Origin: Liolophura sinensis
Taxonomy: Eukaryota > Mollusca > Polyplacophora > Chitonida > Chitonidae
Reading direction: 5' to 3'
Assembly: GCF_032854445.1 (NCBI RefSeq)
Contig: NC_088297.1
Location: 15,945,127-16,009,126, forward strand
DNA: 64,000 bases
Below the pieces are notes generated by a model. It was not told where the DNA came from. It saw only the letters and a program-made list of their open reading frames with translations, and ran no database searches. A program made the translations under genes and the position numbers. Below are positions 10,672 through 19,506 of the stretch, piece by piece. Each line of letters begins with the position of its first letter. Positions within the stretch are counted from its first letter, which is position 1.

Positions 10672-10985
10672 CGACGAGGAGTCATTAGGTGCGTGTACAT
10701 GTACTGTGTCTTGTTGTGGCAGGGCCAAACCATGCCGCCAAATTGTTGCTGCCACTGAAGTATGCCGAAGACACCAGACATGACACTCCACCTACTCACA
10801 TTATATGAACAATGGGCCATCCAGTCATGTTTCCTTGCTCTCTCTCCCGGTGCTGAGTGCTAAGCAGGATAGCAACAGGCACCACTGTTAAAGTTTTTGT
10901 TTCACCCGACCAGAGTTTCATCCCAGGTCTCCCAACTTTGAGGCGGACACTATAGGCGTATTAGGCCACCGGAGTGGTCCCCACC
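10672..10985 (-). mobile_element. SINE family B, older copy
   Basis: In reverse it runs from a head containing GGTGGCCTAATACGCC, through CATGACTGGATGGCCC and GACACCAGACATGACACTCC read on the plus strand, to a CGTCATATGAC end. The middle matches the copy at 50,778-51,098 and the distal end matches the shared family B tail. The final GTTAAACCCCAAGCA is not preserved. Confidence 0.7.
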
Positions 10986-12070
10986 AAAAGTAATTCTGAT
11001 TTAAGTTGTGTAGTTTAAGTATATGGGCATTGCATATTTCTGAATGTGACGACGTTTTGTGGGCTCTCAGCCCACCTTATTATAGCTTATTTGAAATGTT
11101 TTCAATCAGGCATGTATGCACCATTCTGACTTATCGAATGTAGATGGCCTACTTAACGCTTGGAGTAGGCCTATACTGAATTTACGATGAAGTGATCCAG
11201 ATAAACCTGCACAAACCCTCTAACAACAAGAATCCATTTACTGGATTGGCGATTTGCGCCGTACTCAAGAATATTTCAGTTATTCCACGAAACCCAGCAT
11301 TATGGCCGGAATTACATGGGAAAAGCCACGATCATCGGCAAAATGCTGAAAGACCTAGGGCCTACATGTGTGCACTCTAGACCGATGAGGAAGCCAGCAT
11401 GTTTAACCTTTTGAATCGAGAAGTCAGACATCATTCATGCCTACATTCTGGCATCATTCAGATACAAAAGACTATAGCAAAAGCAAATTAAAGTAAAACC
11501 AAAGCAGTGATCACACTGAATAGCGGGTTGTGGCAGGTTTGTAAGCTGATAGTGTTAACCGGCACCTGATTTTTTTCATGGCATAGGCACACCGCCAAAT
11601 TGTTATAGGTTTAGGGCTATCAGTTTTCGATCTGCGCAATAATGTGTAGGCCTAAAGACGTGTCTGTTTGGAAATTAGTAATTCTAGACTGCGAGACTGA
11701 TTTGCAAATTCTCCATTATAGTGTTGCCCTTATAGGTTACGCATATACATGCGTAGGCCTGTCTTAGCAGTAGGCCTACTCCTATCCATCTACGCAAACG
11801 GGCGAACTATAGTTTCATTGTCAGTTCAGAAGGAGGGATGAGTTAAAATTCAATGAAGTCAACGGTTCAAATCAGCCTGAAATACAAACATGATAGTGCA
11901 TCAAGCGACGTTCAAATATCAACAGTTTTGAAGTAATAAAACTGTACTCGATAAAACTTCTTGGGTAAAAGTTCAAATAAAAGAAATGTCAATTTTCATG
12001 ACTAAAATGAGATCACGAATAAAAGATGGACATTACGCACATTAGCTGTCACTTTTGGAATTTAGCAAAG
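10986..12070. other. Intergenic, no gene seen
   Basis: Holds a strongly diverged family A fragment in reverse at about 11,240-11,350 (CGTACTCAAGAATATTTC, CCAGCATTATGG) and otherwise anonymous AT-rich sequence. The left LTR of the neighbouring Ty3-type element would be expected near 11,800-12,070, but none was recognised. Confidence 0.45.
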
Positions 12071-12072
12071 TG

Positions 12073-12526
12073 TCACAAATTTAGTTTATCCACATTTTTC
12101 ACAATTCTACCAGAACGAGTTCGGTACTTTGGGCTATCTGCAGGTGGGGAGTAACTGCTGGTCGGTTCACATAAACACTGTAGGAGTGATCGCTGCTGGG
12201 TGTTGGTTGGGACGAAGTGATGTTGGTTCATCTCTGGACTTGGTTGTAGATCGTAAGACTTGGAGATTCCTCTTGTATCGTTTACCATTGTCAGCTTCGA
12301 TCTCAACTGTCTAGGGACGACAGCTTGGCGCCATTCCTTTTTCCCCGGTTTCGATTGGCTGCATCCGTACGGTGTCACGTGGATTTAATTGCGGCAATTC
12401 TCGGCGATCATTGTATCTAGAAGCTGTTTTGGCACGCTTATTGCCTTGACGTGTCAGACCACAGTATACAGGCGGACGAAGCCGGTGTATTGTAGTAGGC
12501 AGGAGAGTTTTTTCTACGTCTTCCAA
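12073..12526 (-). pseudogene. Ty3-type integrase C-terminal region, broken
   Basis: Two overlapping minus-strand frames share the region (12,311-12,526 and 12,073-12,378). The first has RPPVYCGLTRQGNKRAK and RDTVRMQPIE, the second KPGKKEWRQAVV and a closing TRSGRIVKN, which is a common end of Ty3-type polyproteins in animals. The frame change near 12,340 shows a frameshift. Confidence 0.78.
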
Positions 12527-12599
12527 TCAGGCGTTGTGCTGGGCTAGTTGTCAAGCCTTCTGTGGAAGTGTTGATTTAACAAACTAAGCTAAGGGTCTT

Positions 12600-13265
12600 A
12601 TTCGGAAACTTGACTTCTTTTCATGAGCTTTTTGGCGATCTTAACGGCTGCCTCAGCTGCTGCATTAGATTTGCTGTTACCAGGGCTGGAAGTAGTATAA
12701 GTGAAGTTCCATTTTCTACCGAACGATACAAAATCGCTTTTGTAAACTGAGCCCCTCGATCAGAAATCACAGTGTCAGGAATACCGTGTCTGGCAAAATG
12801 ATGTTTCAGTTTTGTGATGACAGTTGCAGATGAGGTTTCTGGAAGGAAATCTACCTCCGAGAAGTTACTGAGGTAATCAACGGTGACTAGGTAAGATCTG
12901 TCACTGATGGAAAACAGATCACATCCGACTTCTTCCCATGGTCGATTTGGAATATCATGTATCTTGATCGGTTCAGGTGATTGCTTGTCACTGTATATTG
13001 AACAGGGCCAGAACACGAGTTCACGTGCTCTTCTAATTCAAGAGTTTGTGCCCATATGTCCTGCATGGACGTAGCCTTTCATGTCTGGTCTCATCGTAGC
13101 AGGGATGGCGACACGTTCACCACGTAGAATTACTCCATCTTGTACAGTTAATTTAGCTTGCCACTGTTTAAATATGCTTAGTTCAGGGCCTGCTGTCTGC
13201 CTCTGCCTTAGAATGTTCGAGAATACCCTCAGTTCGGGGCCTGTTTGTTTACAACAAGTGTTCAA
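12600..13265 (-). pseudogene. Ty3-type integrase, broken
   Basis: The N-terminal zinc region retains VHAGHMGTNS and FWPC on the two sides of an in-frame TGA at about 13,036, where a Cys codon is expected. The catalytic core follows with GCDLF and ISDRGAQF, giving the first two acidic residues of the DDE triad. The third, a Glu in the following helix, lies in another frame after a frameshift at about 12,715. Confidence 0.85.
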
Positions 13266-13269
13266 GAAT

Positions 13270-13820
13270 TTTCTTATTCTAGAAAGACCTATGAAAGCAG
13301 GTCAAAAAGAGGAGAAAGGAGAATTATTGAGAGTTTTGGATGCTTTCGCTGTGTGTTACTTTAGTAGGCCCTTTGTGCTGAATTTTGGTGTCTTTATAGC
13401 CTCTGGCTTTGTTATATCCTGTCTCCACCGAGCACTTGTTCAGCCTGAACTTGTATATTTAATTTGTGCTCTTGTGTACACAGTGCTTTATTAGTACACG
13501 GACCCTGTCTGTGGAATTTTGTGTATATTTCGTCATACACTCAGTTATTTTTTAAGCATTGTGGAGTATATGCATCCGTTTGGACTTGACACCGCTGTAC
13601 ATGTAAGTACTTTAGTATTTGTATAGATACTGCTATCCTTTCTTGTTAAATTTAAGTACTTTAGTATTTGTAAAAGTCTGTTTATCTGTTCTTGTTAAAC
13701 CTAATAAATTGTTGTAAAATAAAATCTGCTGGTTTTGGTTACTTTTTTGTGCGGCTAAACTGTCGTGTATCTCAAATAAGCCATCTCTTTATAATACAGA
13801 CAGTTTGGGTCGTAACACGT
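13270..13820. other. Unassigned insert inside the Ty3-type pol region
   Basis: About 550 bases separate the connection region (ends near 13,830) from the integrase N-terminus (starts near 13,265), longer than the few dozen codons expected. The sequence has AATAAA (about 13,702), a T-rich right half and two TAAGTACTTTAGTATTTG repeats (about 13,604 and 13,653). A solo LTR or other short insertion is possible; I cannot define its ends. Confidence 0.4.
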
Positions 13821-13829
13821 ATCTCATCC

Positions 13830-14340
13830 GAACGAGAATCACTTATAGGAAAGAATCTGACGTTGTTCACATTAACAGCCTCAATGTCAAGTTTTTCTAG
13901 TAGAGGTGCTCTAGATAATGTGTCTGCCACGGGAATAGCTGACCCAGGTTGATACGTCAGACGAAAGTTGTAGGCTTGAGTGCGTAGAAGTAGAGCTTAC
14001 AGACGTTTTGGAGCTTTAGACAGTTGTTTGGAGACGATGGCTACCAGTGGTTTGTGGTCTGTGATGATTTCGGTCAGTCGGCCATAGGTGTAGTGATGGT
14101 ATTTTTCAAGTCCAAAGCTGACCGCTAACATCTCTTTCTCAATTTGCGCATAGCGTGTTTCAGTGTCTGCTAGAGTATGCCACTGGTTTTCCACATTGGA
14201 AGAGAGCAGATCTCAAACCATACTCACTAGCATCATTTACCAAGACCAGTTCCTTATTTGGATCATAGTACGCTAGCACAGGAGAGTTAATAACCATGTT
14301 TTTAACTTTGACAAAAGAGTTCTGTTGGCATTCAGATCAT
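13830..14340 (-). pseudogene. Ty3-type RT end, RNase H and connection, broken
   Basis: Minus-strand frames encode PVLAYYDPNKELVLVNDAS, then DTETRYAQIEKEMLAVSFGL and ITDHKPLVAI, all characteristic of Ty3-type RNase H. Further on come YQPG and VADTLSRAPL, the conserved connection motif. A stop and frame change split the RNase H near 14,165. The expected LQVDAS-type Asp is retained as NDAS. Confidence 0.88.
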
Positions 14341-14421
14341 ACCCAATAACTATGAACTACAACAATATGTATAGGACTAACGCTGGGAATAGTGGTGCAT
14401 GTTCCCAGGGCGAGTCAATAA

Positions 14422-15135
14422 ATGATTCGTTTTGCACTAAGACCCATTTCCATCGAAATACCGGATATATTTGAGAGCATTAAACGTGGTATTTCCACCA
14501 AACCGTGTTCTATCCAACTGGACGATTGTTTGACATCGAATTCCCAAAGCAAACATTTAACTATTTCCAAATGTGGACATACCAATTGTCTTACATGTCT
14601 ATCATTTGATACATCTGTCACTTTTATTTCCTCACTGACTGGTAAATGTTATTCTGTTAATTCGTACGTTAACTTAAGTTGTATTGCGTCCAATTGTATT
14701 TACTTGGTAACATGCAAGAATTGTGGTCAGCAGTATGTTTGGAAGACCACCCAGAAACTACATCTACGGGTGAACGGGCACCATAAGTCCGTGCGCAAGA
14801 AACAATTGCTAATATACAAGCATTTCTCTGCCTCCGACTATGACTGGGACCATTTCAGCATTCAAATAATAGAATCGGTTTATCCATCAACAAATGAGAC
14901 TGATGTCGAATTTTAACGTAAAATCCGTGACCGTGAGCTTTTCTGGATGCTAGAGATTGGTTCAGTCTTCCCATATGGGTTGAATGATAATGTTATGGGA
15001 ATCGGCAATGTAACATCTAGCCAACCATATGACTCAATGGTAACAGATTTATTCAAATACCATAAACGTAGACCTCGCAGTCATGGTAGGAGGAAGTTCA
15101 ACAGAAACATGATTCACAAAATACGTTACAGTTAG
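14422..15135 (+). pseudogene. N-terminal Cys finger and GIY-YIG domain of the Penelope-like element
   Basis: One frame interrupted only by TAA at 14,914-14,916. It contains CGHTNCLTC, a second Cys before NSYVNLSC, and the endonuclease core IYLVTCKNCGQQYVWKT with RVNGHH after it. The family's YVG is YVW here, so a conserved Gly is lost. Downstream, ELFWMLEIGSVFPYGLND and a basic KRRPRSHGRRK segment are typical of the linker in this group. Confidence 0.8.
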
Positions 15136-15148
15136 CTATTTAGTAGGA

Positions 15149-15640
15149 TTGTCGTATGACACCAATAGCATGCATGCTCTACGCACAGTATTATATGCAC
15201 TGCCACTGAACTTGCTAAAACAGGTCGTTCAAGACGTATCCAATAACATGCACAATTTGAATGTTCCACCTCACCTTGTACGTCTGTGTCAAGACATATC
15301 GTATTTTCGATTGTATCGCCCTGTAACTACAATTTAAACTCAACACGATCGACTCTTTCTGAAGATAAAGTATTTAGACAGTGGCCTTGATTTAATTAAT
15401 CTACCACGTATCTTTAATGAACCTGACGTTCGTAGTGCTGTGCCTAATTATTTTAATATCCAAGAGCCACTTTGCATATCCTATGAGTATACAAAGCCTA
15501 TCGCTTCCAAAATTTTCAATTATTCCCAGGCCATCAAGGAGTTCGATTTGGCGACGTATACGTCTGGCGGCTATAACTGTGATTGTGAATCCTCAGTTTT
15601 TACCTACCTCAAATGTAAACATGCCCTGACTGGTGACCTT
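15149..15640 (+). pseudogene. Linker region of the Penelope-like element, broken
   Basis: A 62-codon frame (15,149-15,337) with ALRTVLYALPL and PPHLVRLCQDISYF, then a stop-rich gap, then a frame from 15,440 with SKIFNYSQAIKEFD, YNCDCESS, CKHALTGDLNII and NLFVRGPKYRE. The CxC and GDLNI motifs sit just upstream of the RT in this group. Confidence 0.72.
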
Positions 15641-15726
15641 AATATTATTAAGAATCATGATCTAAGGAATCTCTTTGTGAGGGGTCCTAAGTATAGAGAA
15701 AAGAGTAATGTCAACATTCGATCAAA

Positions 15727-16775
15727 CAAAAAAATATCATCTCGGCACTTGAGGAATATGTTAAAAAATGGTCAAAACGGGAGAAAATGGATTCTTCGGT
15801 ACTTAACGAGTACAAAAAGAAAGTTAGTTTAACTATACACCGTCTAGACATTGATGCTCTACCTAAAGTTAAACAGGTTCTGAAGGATCCCACTATGCAA
15901 GAAACACTCGCTGACCTTCAAAGTAAATTTGTCGTCACTGTAGCAGACAAGGCTCCTAATAATGTCATCTTTATTTGCAAGAATTATTATTATCAAATTC
16001 TTGTTCAAGAGCTATGTGCATCTACAACGACATCCACGCATTGTGCTACTACATGTACTCCGGTGGAACTATTTAACAAACACAAAACCTTTCTTAAAGA
16101 AAGGCGCATAAATATACCTACCCGTCACACAGAAATACCACCACTTTACTGGATTCCTAAAATGCATAAATCCCCATACAAGGCTCGATTTATTGCAGGT
16201 TCAAGAAGCTGTACCACCAAACTCTTGTCAACCCTATTTACGAGAGCGTTACGAGGAGTAAAGTCATTTTGGAATAAGTATTGTTGTGCCATAACAAAAA
16301 ATTCAGGTGTCATCTGCATGTGGGTTCTTAACAACTCCAAACGTCTTAGAGAAGAACTCGATGCTCATATGCATATACCGTACAAAGACGTATGCACATG
16401 GGATTTCTCTACTCTCTATACTACGATTCCTCACAAAGATCTTATTGAAAGAATATCTCAGTATTTACTAAAACAGGTCACCGTTACAGAAGCAATAAGC
16501 TTCTGAAACGTCAGAAGCAATAAGGCTTTCTTTAGTTCTACTCTTTATAAAGGTTACCACTCATGGGATGTTACATTATTTATTGAATTACTTGAATTTC
16601 TCATTAATAACATCTATGTGAAATTCGGAGATACCATTTACCAACAGTGCATAGGTATTCCAATGGGTACCAATTGTACGCCTCTTTTGGCAGACCTAAA
16701 CCTGTTTCCATATGAATACGACTATATGCAGAAATTACTTAAAAGTAATATCTTTAAAGCTCGATCCTGATGGTA
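15727..16775 (+). pseudogene. Reverse transcriptase of the Penelope-like element, truncated
   Basis: Begins after a one-base frame change in a run of A at about 15,727. Contains VADKAPNNVIF, IPPLYWIPKMHKSPYKARFIAG, GVICMWVLNN, motif A DFSTLYTTIPH (about 16,402) and motif B GIPMGTNC (about 16,652). A repeated CAGAAGCAATAAG at 16,487 and 16,512 causes the break near 16,503. The YxDD motif and thumb are missing, so no active RT could be made. Confidence 0.82.
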
Positions 16776-17170
16776 CATCTTATTTGGATTTATACTTCTT
16801 GTTGTTCTTTGGGTTTCGAATGGACCTACGATGCATACCAAGGGGAGAATACTCAGTACCATTCCACATCCGCAGCCTACAGGTTGTGGGAGTGAGAGAG
16901 TCAGCACATTTCACAGGTATTATGTTGAATGAAGATCCGGTGTCAATTTGGAACACCACGTCAATTCCATTGACAAGGGGGTGACATTTAATGTCTTTAG
17001 AGCCAGGAGTTTGGACGACATTTATCCAGTCTTCTTCCGATAAGGAGTAGCCAGTGACTTGGTGAACCCTTTTGTCACGAGAAGACTTTTTACCAGTTTT
17101 CTTGGGGCATTTTTTGGCAAAGTGATTTTGCTGCTCGCAAACTGAACAAGTTTTATCCCAGGCTAGGCAT
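16776..17170 (-). pseudogene. Ty3-type CCHC zinc knuckle and aspartic protease
   Basis: The minus strand gives a C-x2-C-x4-H-x4-C knuckle (CSVCEQQNHFAKKC, 17,148-17,106), then a retropepsin segment VVFQIDTGSSFNIIP with the catalytic DTGS at 16,944-16,930. The protease is cut at its C-terminal end (near 16,780) by the Penelope-like insertion. Confidence 0.88.
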
Positions 17171-17199
17171 CACTTTTTCTCCATTAGGTGTCAGATCGC

Positions 17200-17880
17200 A
17201 AAATTAACATTCACGCTCCGTTGGTTTTTAAGCAGCGGACGCCTTCTTGCGGCCATATTGTTTCTTTTGTGGTCTCTTGTAGTCCACCTTATTGACAATA
17301 TCTGGATGTAGAGCTCGTTCTTGAGAGCATGCATTTTCCGATGCTTTACAAATGTCAATGCATGTCGCCAGTGTTAGGTTGCGTTCTTTTTACAGTGTAA
17401 TCTGAGTGGAGTGGTCATTAATGCCCAATACAATGCGGTCACGCAGAATAGAGTCAACACAATTGTCTCAATCTCAGTCTTTACAAGAGTTCTTATTACA
17501 GCAGTAAAGCATTCAAAGCTTTCACCATTAATTTGGTACCGTTTATTGAAAATGAACCTTTCATAAGTTTCATTATAGTTTTTCCGACAGCAAAATTGTC
17601 AAATTTGGCTAAAATTTTAGCAATTGTCCTTTCATTTCCAGGAGTCTCAAAATTAAACCATTGTAGATTTTCAAGGCGTTGTCCTCTAATGTATGTAGCA
17701 AAAGGGCCACTTGGTATGCCATATCTTGTCTATTGAGCTGAGTGGTGATGGCATAATTTTCCCATTTTTGCTTAAGAAGTTTCCAATTTTCAGCAACATA
17801 TGTCTCTGGGTTGAAGAGTTGTGGGGGTTTTTATTCCTTGAATTGGATTCAGGGATCTATGAAAGTCCACATTAGCCATA
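17200..17880 (-). pseudogene. Ty3-type Gag, broken
   Basis: Minus-strand frames contain FNPETYVAENWKLLKQKW, VALLLHTLEDNALKIY and ATCIDICKASENA, the Gag capsid pattern of animal Ty3-type elements. Several stops and frame changes lie between about 17,570 and 17,380. Confidence 0.78.
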
Positions 17881-18238
17881 TTGAGGAGTTTCGGGAATCT
17901 TTCGCTGTGAGTTCGTTGAGTGCAGAGATTATGCTGGCTGGGAGATTGGGCGCATCGCTGTGAGGAGTTTGACGACTTGCTTCTGTACTGTTTTATTGAG
18001 GATGGGGCCTTTTGAGAGAGTTAATGAATTATAAGTGTCTTACAGCTGATCGAGTAGTGATCTTTTCACCAAAGGTCTGAGAGAGTAACAGGAAAACAAC
18101 ACACAGCAGTCCAGGAGAGACTTAACGTTGAATCCGCGAATGCAGACGACAGGGGGCTGTTGTTGTTTTACACAGAAGTCTAACTTCTTTTTTTGAGAGA
18201 AACAGGCTTCATTTAGAGTTCAAAGTTCTTTCACAGCA

Positions 18239-18310
18239 CCGCTGCCACCATGTTACGTGCTGTGGTTATTAGATATGAAGCACGAGATGTCTAGAAGTAC
18301 ATGAAATAAC
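18239..18310 (-). promoter_or_regulatory. Candidate primer binding site and LTR edge
   Basis: On the minus strand the sequence reads GTAACA then TGGTGGCAGCGG, the usual juxtaposition of an LTR ending in ACA and a primer binding site starting TGG. The LTR would extend right from 18,251 (TGTTACGTGC) and is cut by a SINE at about 18,310. Which tRNA primes it cannot be told from this. Confidence 0.5.
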
Positions 18311-18455
18311 ATTGGTGTTTTACGGCGTACTCACCAAATTTCACTTATACGATGGTGGCCAGCATTGTGTTGGGTGGAAACCGGGCATAGCAAAACCACG
18401 ACCATCAACAGGTTGCTGCAAGACCTTAATTGCAAAGTACGACCGGAGAGGGTAC
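18310..18455 (-). mobile_element. SINE family A, 3' half
   Basis: TTGGTGTTTTACGGCGTAC, CTTATACGATGGTGGCCAGC and CCATCAACAGGTTGCTGC in reverse. It appears inserted in the LTR of the Ty3-type element. Confidence 0.85.
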
Positions 18456-19318
18456 ATATATATACGTGCTGGAAATATTAATTTGATAATACAGAAAACA
18501 AAGTATACATAAGCATAGATAAATCGTGTGAACCTGAACATGGATAGAATCAACATATATTTTATAATCGTGGATAAGTGTATAGTTGAATACATGTATA
18601 TTTGAAAAGACCGGAGACCGGTAGTTATATCCGAAACTTTCGCGTCAACAAGTAACAGCTGGTGAAATGATAGCTCTGTGCCTTCGAGTATCGAAAGGTC
18701 AAACCGTCCACAACCTAATTTTCGACAATAATCGTTTCAGAAATGTTTTTGTCTTAATAATTTTAAACGAGATTTGTTCTAGCAGCATTAAATCATTGAT
18801 GGAGTGCAACATGCCAGTGTAAATCGGTCACAATCAATGTCTCTTCCGTTGAAATTGCTTCTAATTGGTTGGCAAGGGTTTGTGTCAATACATTCCTTAC
18901 GGTGCTCTGCTAGTTGCGAAACGAAAACATGGCAAAGTGTCAGAAAGGAGGTCTCTTGTGAATCAGTCATGTCTTAATCGATGACACATTGCCGTTAAGC
19001 AAATGCAGAGGCAGCTCGTATGTTAAGTGCACACTGCTATGGACAGTTTAATGCAAATATTCATGTGATCTCTGCTTCATGCAGACGTTGCATTGTGGGT
19101 CATCCGCGAAATAAACGAAGGTTCCCGTGACAACAACAACATCATCGTCAACGAAGTAGAAGTCGTTTCATACTTTGGTGATCTCATTTACTCGTACTGA
19201 CAGACCTGGTCGAGAAGCCCATCGACCTGTGGTAAATTAGTCATTAGTCTGTATTTTATAGGGTATCTGAGGTTGTGTCAGTTTACGTCCTGTCATCTCT
19301 CAGTCTGTCGGATCAGCA
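18456..19318. other. Upstream region of TTC39C
   Basis: Anonymous sequence up to about 19,000. A TATA-like TATTTTATAGGG lies at about 19,251-19,262, so transcription could begin near 19,285 with a short 5' leader. No other promoter element was recognised. Confidence 0.35.
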
Positions 19319-19506
19319 ATGGCAGAGTCTGCAGTAAGATCTTCTCCTGTTGGAGAGGGGGACAGAAGTAGCGTGTCAACGACTGGCAGTTTTCACGGTA
19401 GTACAGATTCCATTCCATTGGATGACTCCGATCTAGCGCATCAGGGGATCAGTCTATTGCTTAACAACAAATTCAAGGAGGCGAAAGAACTCTTCGAAAC
19501 ACATAA
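19319..19506 (+). CDS. TTC39C: TTC39C exon 1
   Basis: Residues 1-62 plus two bases of Lys63. A Ser/Gly/Asp-rich leader is followed by ISLLLNNKFKEAKELF, the first family helix pair. Donor ATAA/GTGAGT. Confidence 0.92.

Larger units (their letters stand above)
14342..16775 (+). mobile_element. Penelope-like retroelement of permuted (Naiad) type
   Basis: A plus-strand element inserted into the minus-strand Ty3-type copy. Domain order is Cys-rich finger, GIY-YIG endonuclease, linker with a CDC motif, then reverse transcriptase. Classic Penelope elements carry GIY-YIG after the RT; the reverse order matches the group described as Naiad. Landmarks are CGHTNCLTC (about 14,570), IYLVTCKNCGQQYVWKT (about 14,698), NCDCESS (about 15,578), TGDLNIIK, VADKAPNNV, DFSTLYTTIPH and GIPMGTNC. 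It is broken by stops at 14,914 and 15,133, by frame changes near 15,150, 15,345 and 15,727, and ends before RT motif C (YxDD). An adjacent pair of classic elements is a less likely alternative. Confidence 0.82.
12070..18310 (-). mobile_element. Decayed Ty3-type LTR retrotransposon, interrupted
   Basis: Reading right to left on the minus strand: candidate LTR edge and primer binding site (18,239-18,251), Gag (about 17,880-17,200), CCHC zinc knuckle (17,148-17,106), aspartic protease with DTGSS (16,944-16,930), a foreign insert (14,340-16,775), the end of RT and RNase H (14,340-13,990), connection (about 13,950-13,830), integrase (13,265-12,600) and the integrase C-terminal part (12,526-12,073). 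The gene order PR-RT-RH-IN is that of Ty3 elements. No envelope ORF is seen. Nearly every domain carries stops or frameshifts and the RT catalytic core is absent, so the copy is dead. The left LTR was not found. Confidence 0.85.

Noticed and set aside
14900..15350. In-frame stops of the Penelope-like element as recoded selenocysteine codons
   Set aside because: Some elements of this group are said to use TGA as selenocysteine, but the clear breaks here include TAA (14,914) and TAG (15,133) together with frameshifts, so decay is the simpler reading.
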